From Atherinomorus stipes (taxonomy: Eukaryota; Chordata; Actinopteri; Atheriniformes; Atherinidae), in NCBI GenBank assembly GCA_023101725.1, contig JALJCO010007871.1, positions 124,001 to 188,000 of the forward strand: a DNA stretch of 64,000 nucleotides, read 5' to 3'. A model generated the notes under the pieces. That model had not been told where the DNA came from. It ran no database searches and saw nothing but the letters and a program-made list of their open reading frames with translations. Position numbers and translations under genes: made by a program. Shown here in pieces: positions 19,601-31,600 of this stretch (the stretch's first letter is position 1; every line of letters starts with the position of its first letter).

Positions 19601-22600
19601 CAGGGCAATGCTGGAGTATGCGACTTTGGATTATTTAACATGTATATTGAACTCCAAAGATCATGTGTTCTAATATAGGAGCCCTTTCTGTCCTACATTG
19701 GCCTGAATATTATGTCCATTCTTACAAGGAGGTTTATATGGTTTCCCCTGTTTTGTTCTGTTTGTTTTTTATACTACTTCTTTCTTTGTCATAATCTTAT
19801 AATTACAGTATTTTTTGAGAGTATATGTGAGCCAAATTACCTGTAGTAGTTTTGCGCTGTAGTTTTCAGTTTATTTATTTTTTGCTTGTTTTATCTGTTT
19901 TTGATGTAGCTACTGTTTTCTAATATATGTTGATTTAAAATGAAAATAGTTTTTTTTTAGCAGAATACACCAAACAGCAATGGTCCCAAGACAGGAACCT
20001 TTAGGTACACCTATGACTTTCACTCACATGTTGTAGATGTTACATTCTGTATTCTTGCACATTGTTTTCTGTGTGTCAGAAATGATTCCATCTATTGCAT
20101 AGTATGCAGAGACAAATTAAAATATGACAGTTTAACCAGTAAAATCTGGTGATCAACAATGTCAAAAGCTTTCTTTAAATTAAGGAATACTGCTCCAATT
20201 AAACTACCTTTTAACAATTTCATATCTAATGTTTTCTAAGAAATAACATGTTGCTGTTTTGGTTGAATGATGTTTTCTAAAATCAAACTGCATTGGGTGA
20301 CGATTAAATGGACTGTTATTCAGGTGTTTAATAAACTGCTCTGCTATGCATTTTCCAGTCATCTTTCATACTACTGGGAGGTTACTTATTGGTCTATAAC
20401 TGCTCTTTTTTTCTGGGTGTCCAGATTTAAAAATTGGTTTAATTACTTCAAATTTCCATTGATTTAGGAGAAATACTTTTAGCTGGTTGGATTACAATAT
20501 TGGTCAGGGGAGCAATGAATTATTGTGTGTCTTAAGAAAAATTGTATCAATACTGAATCTGTCTTTGGCTTTAGAATTTTTTAATCCACATGCAGTATGA
20601 TCTATCTCACTCTGAGATGCAGTACACAGGTCAAAAACTTAATTATTCATTGATACTGCTGTATATGTGCAGGTAGAGGATCGATGCAATCTTATTTCAG
20701 TCACTGACCACCTCCTCTTCTAATTGTATTTCTCTGATGCTCCAGTTCAATGCACCATTTCCAGTTAGTTTCCTTAAGTTTTTCCAGATTTCTTTGGCAT
20801 TGCTTTTTGCATGACTTGTGTTGATAAAGAAAATCTTTTGCATTCCTGATCTGGCAAATAAACTCTAAGGGAGGTGTAAAACAATAAAAGTGAACTTCCT
20901 CTGTACCTATAACAAATGATGCAAAACATTTCCATTCTAGACATGTAAGGAAGACTGAAAATTTTACATAAACTGACTCGCAGAAGCATTTATTTAGCAT
21001 GCAAAGGCCTGCCATCCTTTACTGTAATGGTAATAGGCCTCTCAGATCCTACAGGGAAGATAATTTCAGGAAATGATGTGCCTGCATTTTAACCTTTACT
21101 GTCAAGTCTAGCAGGGTAACTGAACCGTCTTTGAAATAACAAACTTCCTCCGTCCTCTGCTGTTGCTGTGTATTGAAATGGCCGTTGTAAAATAATATTT
21201 ATTCATTTCTAATGAGCAACAAAATAAGGTGCCAAAGCAAATCAAGAGGAAGTGTAGCCTTAATCATGGGACATTGTTTTGTTCACACTTCACAGCGTCT
21301 GTAATCATCATGCATCTAAACAAGAATTACTTCTCAACAGCTCTTTAACAAACCCTAAGATGAGTCTTGTGCGTGATGAAATGTTGTTTCTTCCAGGCAG
21401 ATATACTCACTTTTAGATTTTATTGTAATGAGCTCAGCTGCGATGACAGCCATCACCTAAACAGTAATGGAGATGGAGGAAGTGGGTATTAAAAGGAAAA
21501 CAGAGAGAAAATGTGCTGTCCTACATCCACTGCTCTTTATCTTGCAGTAATGAATACCACTGGGATTAGCCCTTTTTTTTTTTAGAAAAGAAAATTAATT
21601 TGACATTTTCAAAATGCGCTGAATATTAACAAGAATTCTATTAAAACAAATCGTTATTTGACATTAACTGTGTTCTTAGTGTTCATTTTATTCATACAGA
21701 GTGTGAAAATATCTAATGTTCTCATTCCGTTAACTGTCAGAGTGGAAAAAGATAATGGTATCAGTTACATAAACAAACAATCCAAATGAATTCCTGGAAG
21801 GAGTTTTGCCTTCCACTAATACACTTGATACATTGATTTAGTTGATTATCAGATTTTTGATTGTTTATTCAGTGGTTTTTATTCTGTATTCTTGCTTCTA
21901 GCCTTCATCACTATTGAGTGATAGCAGAAAAGTGAAAGGAGTGGACTGTGGCTAACCTTGTATGCTGGGTCCTTAGCTCATGGTCTGATGTATGGAAAGT
22001 TAATGCTGCGTTCCATTTTCCTCGGAACTGGGAAGTGGGAACTGGGGGGTGACGTCACACTCGACCAACTTGCGTTCCAGCTCACTGGTCGGAAAACCAG
22101 TTAGCAGCTTAGCAAAGCAACATGTTTGCTAAGGCTATTGCTATTAGCCGTTGTTGGCACAGCTGGCATTGTAGTTCACATATACCACATGAAAAATGTG
22201 AATTCAATACAGCAGCTTCTCCCTACATCTGTATAAACCAATACTTCGTGTACGACTGATTTATGCAACAAAATATTAGTAAGAAGTATAAATAAATGTA
22301 ACATTACAGAAGCTTCTAAAACTGCTAACACTGGGCGCGGCCATCTTTAAATCTGAACTCGGAGCTGCAAGAGTTGTCTGACTTTCCGAATGGGAAATCC
22401 GACTTCAAGGGGCCGTTCCAGTTGAAACTTCCTACTGGGAATTTCCGACTTCCGAGTTGAAATGGAACGCAGCATAAGGACTGACATCAACAGTATCTAG
22501 TAACACAGATCAGGATTTTACAGCATGCCCCAAGCTGATACAAAACATCTGAAACAACAACATTGACTATTATTACTTCCCTATTAACAATTACATTTTA

Positions 22601-25600
22601 ACAGTTATTTTGCCCAATTAACTAAAAGGAAAAAAAGTAAATTTAAATGCACTAGAGGTATTTTGTCTGGGCATTTTCTAGGGAAAAAAATTAGAGAAAT
22701 TTTACCCACACATAAATCCAACTTTTCTTTGCTACCATACATCAAGAATTCAGTTTCCAGATGCCATTGAATGCAACATAAAACAGGAAATATTACCTGT
22801 GTTTGTTTTGCTGAACACAACTATGACACCGGACGAATCATTAAAGACACACAGCGTAACTTTTAGACCTTAAAAATATGCATTTCTGACTCGTTTTGAC
22901 GGCACAGCAACATTCATTATGCACATTTTTGAGCCATCACTGCCCAGAGGCTCAGCCCCGGGGCTCAGAAACAGCCAAGTAAGTAAGTTTCCCATCCGGG
23001 ATGTGACTGCGACGTTGCAGACGACTATTGGTTACGTACCACGTCACTTACTAGCAAATGGATATGAACCAGATATGAACACCGCAGGTGTTTTGAACAT
23101 GCATCGTGTCAGATTCGGTAAAGAAAAGCAAGAAAACATTACCGGAGGAAGAGAGGAAAAGAAAGAGACGAAGGGGCAGAACGAGAGCCAAGATAAGACT
23201 GTCTTTTACTGGCTGGTGTGTATCACAGTACAGGTACGATACAAGATGGATGCTCGTTTAGCTTCCGATAGAGGAGAAAACTGCTAAAAGTTCCGTTGTG
23301 TGTCTTTGAGTCGCTCTTTATATAAGATGTTATAACGTCTTGACCACTGAACTAAACGTTGATGAAAAAAAATTCAGGATTTTGGTTACCTGCTTTCTTC
23401 TTTAATATTATGCGTTTATTGTTGTCTCATCTACAGAAGCTGAGAGCGGTCGTTCTCTGCTGCTATTCTTTTTTTCGCCGTTTACCCCGGATAACAAAAT
23501 AATTTTCTCAGGATAATGAGAAAAACTATCTCATTAGCTGAGATAACAAGAAGCACGCAGGCTGCTTTGGCAGGAGTGCCGACAGAGACGGGAGAGGACG
23601 ATGATGAGCAAGAGACCTGGGTGCTCGTGGCATGGGCCGCACTGATGGCACTATGGTGGGCTAGCCCAGCCCGAAGCCCAACTGGAGCCATCTGAAGAGT
23701 AGGATGTTGGGCTGGATTGAGGCTGTGACAAGAACATGAGCATGCCTCGGGACGATGGAGGTGTATGACAGTGTCATACATTTGTTGTGATTACCAGAAG
23801 CCGATTGTGAGGGATGGATAGAGGAGCGGGAGGACCGGTGGAATGTGGGAGCTACGAGGTGCTATGGAGAGGAGGAGTCTTTGGCAGAAAACGACAGCTG
23901 CGTCTGGGGTGCTGTGTGCTGGGCCTGATGGGCAGAGCAGGGACACTGCAGGTCAAACGGCTGCTCTCGGCTTCCGTGTACTCATCTTTTTTTGAGCTTT
24001 TGATAAGGATAGTATGTGTTGCAAGGTGCATAAACTCTATAACATTTTCTGTAAAATCTGTTTTTTTCCTCTTAAAAATCCACTTACTTACTTACCTGTC
24101 ACAGCAGCCATGAAAAGGAAATCTACGGATTATTTTAATACTGCCCTTAACATTCTATGGTCAGTACGCATGTTGATGTTTTTATGCATTTCAATTTTGA
24201 GTTCAGCTGCTAATAAGTGGTGTCACCGTGTCAGGTTGCTGGAAATTAAAATGCTATATTTTTTATGCAGATATTCAGATCTGCTTTAGACTTCAGTGTG
24301 ATGGTTAAAGAGGGGATTTTCTGCTTTTTCCTTTGCTTTGAATAAAGCTTTCTCTGTCTAGGCATGTTCCAATGTGGAAGGTGAAAAAGCAGTTCACCGT
24401 TTAGCTATTAGTGAAATGGAGAATCAGGAAGCCCTGGCATAGTGGCACTAAAAGTAGCAGATAGACATACAGTATATGAGGATATGGAAAATAAAAAGTA
24501 GCTTCAGATGACCTCATAGATGGACTTGCAGAGCACATCCTAAGTAGAGCACTGATACTAAGAATACCAGAATCAGTAATAGCATGGGCACAACATAGGA
24601 TGTTACCATGAAGAAACTAGACCCATCTCTCTTAGTAATGCTGGTTGCTACTGAAGCTGCGATGCATTTGTGGGGAATTTATAAACCACTCAGGAGAGCA
24701 TTGGGACTAACCTTTGGAGAGATATGAGTGCGGCCTACTTTATGCCCTACTTTGCAGGATACCCTCACTTTCTCATTTGGTTGCTGTTTACTCTAAACCT
24801 TGGGAAAACTTGGTTTATAGTTTCTTTTCTTTAAGCTATTTTAAAGAGAAGAATCCACCTGTGAGCTGTGTTTGAGAGCCAGCACTTTTCACCAACCTCA
24901 CACTTCCTTTGGAGACATGTTGAAATCTTAGTGAAGTATTAATGCTTTCAGCATGATTTGGAGTACTTTTCTTTTTCTGTTGCATTGGAATTTCTTCCAT
25001 AGCTATGTTCTGTAACAGAGGTTCTTTGATTGTGGTTTATTTCAAAGGTACCACATTGCTGCGATGTGAGCGTCTTCTATATCTGTGCTCAGCAAACTGG
25101 GAGCAATGATGTTGGCTATCATGATATTAGCTAACAGACGTGATGGTTTTTTTTTTTCCTTCCAGAAAAAAGATCTGCAGAGAGAGCTCTTGTGTCATTC
25201 GGCTAGGTATAAATTATTTATTAATTTAAAAGCATTAGCTGGTGTTTTAGATGTGAGTCTTTATGGTAGCTGGATACTGTGACTGCAGTTGCTCTCACAA
25301 GACTAGTCAGTGATATTAAGAGTACAAATTATTCTAAAAATGAACAAACAGGCATGACAGTGCTTCGTAAATCAAAATGCAGATCAGTAGGTTGTATTTA
25401 TATTTTATAGTTTAGATGATACAAAATCTTTTTTTAATGAAGTAGCTCCTCCATTGAATACACTATATGTAACCAACAAGTCCTCTGATTGAAACAGTTA
25501 AATACAGATTGTGTTTTCATGCCCTTAACCCTTTAAAGTCTGACCCAAGAAATGATTTGAAATTTTCTTCATTTGAAGTCTTTATTTGGCCCTTAAACAA

Positions 25601-28600
25601 GGGGGAAAAAATAGAAGAAAGAATATTTACAGTTTATTAGCATGTGATATGTCTGAATTACTGAAGTGCAAAATGTATCCATCAGAGGACGAAAGACAAG
25701 AATGGGATTGTATACAACAGGAATACAACAAAGTTTTTACCATAAGGTCACACAATAGGTCTCAGAAACTGCATGTAGCAAATACGTAGAGTGTGGTGTC
25801 ACCACCACAGACAGAACCATGGGATTAAGCCACTATTAAGGAGGAACCAGCGCTCTGCTTACTGCAGTTAAAAAGTGTCTGTTGTCTTGTTTTATTGCTT
25901 GTTTGTTTGTATTTGTCTTTGTCTTGTTCAGAATTTCTGACAAGTATTTTATCTTTCAAAATTACACCAACTTGTGTACTCAGCTACAGCAGCTCTCATA
26001 CTTGTGTACTGTAGACACACAGAAAGTTGTTTGTCCATTCAGAGAAGCCATAGTAAAAATGGTGGCACAAATACGACAGCTGCCATGTATGTGGACCAGT
26101 AGATATAAACTGCTTATTCTCAGAGAATAAAAGCACAGTTTTTTTTCAATAAAATGCTGTAGATACCAATAGAAACACAATTTCAATGACAGATTTTTTG
26201 ACCTGTGATTTTGTGACACGCTGCAGCTTTAATCTTGCTTTAAAAAGCCATAAAATCCCTACAAGGAATTGGTGGGAGCTGAATAGCATGATATGCAACA
26301 CTTTGAACATGAATCCATTGGTGAGATTGGTGCACGACCACCAAAATACAGCTGTTTATTTTACTTCTGAATTTAATTCAGCACACATGACACTTAACCA
26401 AACATGTGTATCACTTTCTGGTTGGACAGAAATCAAAATGACTTGTAGAAGTTAGGAAATGATATACAGATTGAAATACATGCTTTTTACAACACAACCA
26501 TTACCAACATGGACATTATTCTTCTTGCTCCCTTGGTTACATGTAAATACAGCACATAGTGACAAAAATTTTTTCACTTCCTGATTGGACTTTGCCAAAA
26601 ACCTTCTTTTGGTTTGGGTTGGAAAAGAAAACCCTTTTGATTTTAAAGGGTTAAAAGGCTTGATATCTTTTTAAATTGTAAACTTTGCCGCTGTAAACTT
26701 CATGAACACTGCTGTGACAGTGTGGGGTCCTGTCACTATGCCTCCAATTGATCATGCGTCCTGGCTAATTGGCCACAGGGATGTCCCTTTGGCTGACTGG
26801 TAAGCACACATGAATGTCACCCGGGAGTCTGTGGGGTTGAATCCCGCCCGAGCCCTCCACTACGTACCTTGCCACGCTATTTTGACATGAAAATAATAAT
26901 ATGAAAATATGAAAATAAGCCATTTTGCATAAACAAATAAGAATGGCTGTGTATTTGGGAGAACAGTCACCGCTGCAAGTTCCAGCACTGTACAATATTT
27001 GTTAAATAAAGTCTTGTGTTAGTTAACTTTTTGTCTGTCTCCCTGCGTTTGGGTCCTCCATCATCACGAGTCTTGATAGTGACCTCACTTTGATTTCTGC
27101 ATTCATAATTGAAAAACAGTTCATAACTGTACAACCAATGAAGACAGTGCTGAATAATACAGCCGTACATGCCATCAGAAATGATGAACATGCTTCAGAG
27201 GAATGAAGAATGACCCACTGGGTAACTCAGTGTTGCATTAATTGCTTCATCCTTTTTCCCATTTCTGCTTCCCCAGATGTTTGAACAGACTCATGTGACA
27301 TCAGATGATGCACAAACTGATAAAAGTGTTAAAAATTACACTTAAAACATCCTTACTACACCCAATAACCTGAAATGCAGTCTTAAGATGACTTTTATCT
27401 TGAGATCTGTTTTTGTTGTTAATATGGTATAAATCCAAACAACTGAATTTTCACAAGATTCTGACATCCCATGAGACAGGATAAGAAGCCAAAGCTGATC
27501 TTTGCCCATACTGTAATATAAACTCAAGTAATTAACAGTCAGGGGCGTTAAAGCAAAGAAACCAAAGCTTATGTATTTTTGAGGATATCCACCTTTTTGT
27601 GCATGGCAAAGATGTATAACCTGTAGAATTATGCCTATGGTCATAATTATAGTAGTAGTCATAGTCTATCAGATGGAGGAGTGTCACTTTAGAGAATCAT
27701 GCTGTCTGTCTAGTTTGGCACTCCAAATATAGGAAGCTTTCCAAATATGACATTGTGAGGAGAGACACACGGAGGGTTTTTCAGTCTCTTGAATCCATAA
27801 GCTACAGCACAGATGGTATGAAATCATAAGGAAAATGAAATAAAGAAAAGTTAAACAATGAATTTAGACAGGAATGGATCAATGAATGTTATAAATAATG
27901 CTTCATGATAAATTTGTTTGGACTTTACCTTGAGACTAGTCAAGGTTCTTAGGGAAGAATCTCAAATTGTTTATATCATTTTTTTCTGCCAGGGCAAAGA
28001 TTAAAGCAGAGTAGAGCAGTTTGTGAAGTCTGCGAATCCATTTGTAATAAAACATTTCTAACATAATCTTTTATAATTGTGTGATGTTAGTTTTCTGCAT
28101 TGAAAAACAGAGCTTTATTTTTTTCTTTGGAAGGTGTTTTCTGATGGATTTTGGCTGTGGTGCATTGCTTTGTACTTCTAAGCAAAGAAGCAGACAATCA
28201 ATTTGAAGACTCTTTTTCCTTTGAATCATGAACCACATTAAAGTTTTGCTTTACTCTGTTGTTTCTCTTAAAAGAAACAACTACAGTACCCCCCCCCCAC
28301 ACACCCCCACACACACACGCACGCACACACACTTTAAAAAAAAATCTTTTTACAACCAATTAATAACACTGTCACTTCTTTTTCTGTCATTTATATTGAA
28401 ACGGATCATTTTAGGGGTATCAAGTTACCCACAACTCCACCCTGACCTTTTTTTTTTTTTTACATGATCTGCTCTTTAAAATAAAAAGAAAGAAAAAAAA
28501 GATCTATATGGTTTTATAATGGCATGAGAAAGCATACATAAAATATCCTGCAGAGCTGAGACCACAAAGTTATTTGACAAGCAATTCTGTTCTAAACATT

Positions 28601-31600
28601 TATAAAAGCTTCATCTGCAGGTGGACCATATAGTTTTTAGACTATTCTTACACTGTAAATTGCATTTGGGCATTTTTGTTGCCCCAGTGTATTATTTTAT
28701 GTCAAATGAACAAGCTTCTGGTATGCTGTTGTTATAAATTAAAATACAGATTAAAATATCGATTCATTTAATGACAAATTGGAAATTTTAACTTTCAACT
28801 GGCTGAAAGTGGAAAGTCTGTTGGTAGTTAGATTTACTTGCTGGGATCATATAAAACATTAAACAAAGTACTGATAGAACACTAGGCTCATTTATTTATT
28901 AAGCTAAGTGAACAATATAACTAATTTGATGTTCACAGCAAAGCAAAAGGCAAGAGCCAAACTGCTCCCATCTCTGATCTGCAGCAAATGCAGCATTACC
29001 TGAAGTTAGGGCTCGGGTAAGGCAAAGCAGCTGGATAACTTTGTTTGTTCCCTATTACAAAATAGTCATTTTACCAATATTTAGCCTACCTTTAAGTGAA
29101 GATGGAAAGGCATCAACAGAGGATTGAAAACAGATTTAAAAGAGAAAGGGATCCAACATGTGTTTTCTCGACCAGCAGATTCACACATTCCAGTCAAAGG
29201 TAATGATGCGAAGTGTCAAAGAACCCTCCGTTGAACAGATGTTCCTCATGGCTGCCTTTCAGCTTTGCCGAGTCATCTCTTAGAATATTAAATCACTTTT
29301 GCATGGTCTTTTCATAAATGAAGGCAGCTTTTCCCCTGCACTGAAGGTTTCAATCTGTAATTTTTTTATTCTATTGTTATCCTCACCTTAGGGAGCTGAT
29401 GCAAAAACAAAATCCAACTTCAGTTAACTGAAATTGTATTTGAAAATGCATGAGAAGTGGAACTGCTTAAACATTTTTTAATGCAGCGATTCCCTCACAT
29501 GTAGTATAACATACACCAATCAGACAGATAAAGGGAGACACATTGTGCATCTTGTTGTCATGTTCTATAGAAAATCTGCATTCACATTTTTGCCATGTTA
29601 TATAACAATTGCAGCTCAGTCACACCCCAAAATGGCAACAGCACTCCCCCCATAGCATCCTCACCCAGCAGGACACAGGGAGCTCCACACAAACTGCTTA
29701 GGAAAAGCTTAAGGGACACAGCAAAGGGTGCCAGTTATCTGTCAGATGGGATCTAATGGGAACTGTGGGAAGCAGCCCAATACACAAAGACCACACCCTT
29801 TAACTCAGAGGGCCCAAAGGATTTATTACTAATGTGTTGGTAGCAGAAGCATGCTCAGATGGTTTTCGTCCACACCCCGCCACCTCAGATTGTCGTAAAG
29901 TTGCTCTACCTTTTTCCACATAAGACATGACCAAAGGCTTTGCTTTCATTTTCTTTTTTTGTGTGTTGGATTGTTTCCCATCTTCACAGCTGTCATCTGA
30001 ATATGTTTCACTCCCTGTTTGTCCTTCAGTAGCTTATCATTTTGTTTTAGTTCATACCAAATGTTTCACTTTATACAGTGCACCTAGCCTCTGTAATAAG
30101 CTTTAACCAGTATTACTGGCTTTTAGTAGTTTGAAATAATTGGTCATTTTAACAGCACTAACATTAAGAGTAGTGTTGAATAACGCACCCTATCCCAGGG
30201 GGCAAAATGATTATGTGTGGGGGCAGAAATGAGTGTTTTTGTTTGTTTCAGCCAGACTCACTTTATCAAAGCTGATCTGCTGACCTGATTAAGTAACTTT
30301 CATAGTCTTTTTTGTGCCTGCAGATCTTTGTTCCATTTGATCAATATTCATTTTGGTTTGTTCTTTGCTCACATTGACTTAGTATTTTACTCCTTCCATT
30401 ATACAACTGACTGCCTGAATGTTGGACTCAGACATGTTCATTGTAAATGTAATCTTATCTTCTCATCTGTACTCTTTCATGACAGTGAACTGTCTCCCAG
30501 TTTCTAGCTGCTGACCCACCTGTGTCATCTGCGCTAGCAGACAGATTGATTGTGAGCTCACGAAGTACCCTTTCTTCTCTCATGAAAATCAAACTATTTA
30601 TTTGCTGCTATTGATTTTTTGTACATTGTCACAACAAGCTGTTCACACTAAACTATTCTGAGCACATTGTGCAGTCTAGTTCTTTTTTGTTTTGTTTTTT
30701 CCCACATTTTTCACTTTTCTTTGTCTACACAAATATGTTTGAAAAATTTCACAATAGCTGTGTTACAATACAAATTATTGTGTGTTTTAGCACCAATCCA
30801 AACTAATGAATAAGTTATTTTTCAATTAACCCTCCTGTTGTCCTCTGTTCAGTTTGACCCGGGAGGACAAAAGGTGCATAGTAAATGTGAAAACAACACA
30901 TGGGTTAGCAATTTTTTCGTTGTTGGAAGCTTAGAGATTTTTCACATTTTTGATCATTCATAAAGGCATATCGTGTAACAACAGACATGAAATGAAAATG
31001 AGGAATACTTTATTCAGGGAAATTGTAGTGTAGCAGTTTTTTTTTTTTGCCCCATCTATCTTTTATTTAGAAACAACTATTCATTGATTGACAGTCAGTG
31101 TCTTGCAGAGCTGGATGGCTGCTGGCAGGAAAGACCTTCTGTACCTTCTTATGCTGCAGTATATTTGAGGAAGCCTCAAAATGAACACACTACTATGTCC
31201 TTGCTGTGTTGTGTAGAGAATGTGAATAATTGTCCATTATGTTCAGAGGCCTGTGCAGCATTCTTCTCTGTGCAATCAGCTATTCAGCACAGAACCAGCC
31301 TTCTTGATCAGTTTGTTTAGCTTCCTTTTGCCTCTGGCACAGATGCTGCAATGTTGATTGCACAACAGACTTATTAGAGATATGCAACATCTTGGTGCAG
31401 ACATTGAATGATCTGAGCCTCTTTAAGAAGCAGAGTCTGCTTTGTCCTTTCTTGTAGATGCTTCTGTGTTGCATTTCCAGTCTGTTGTCAAGCTGAACTC
31501 CAAGGTACTTGTATTCATCCACTACCTGCATCCCTTCTCCCAGGATGTAGACAGTGCTTTGTTTACTCCTGTTCCTCCAAAAAAAATCCCAAATCATATC

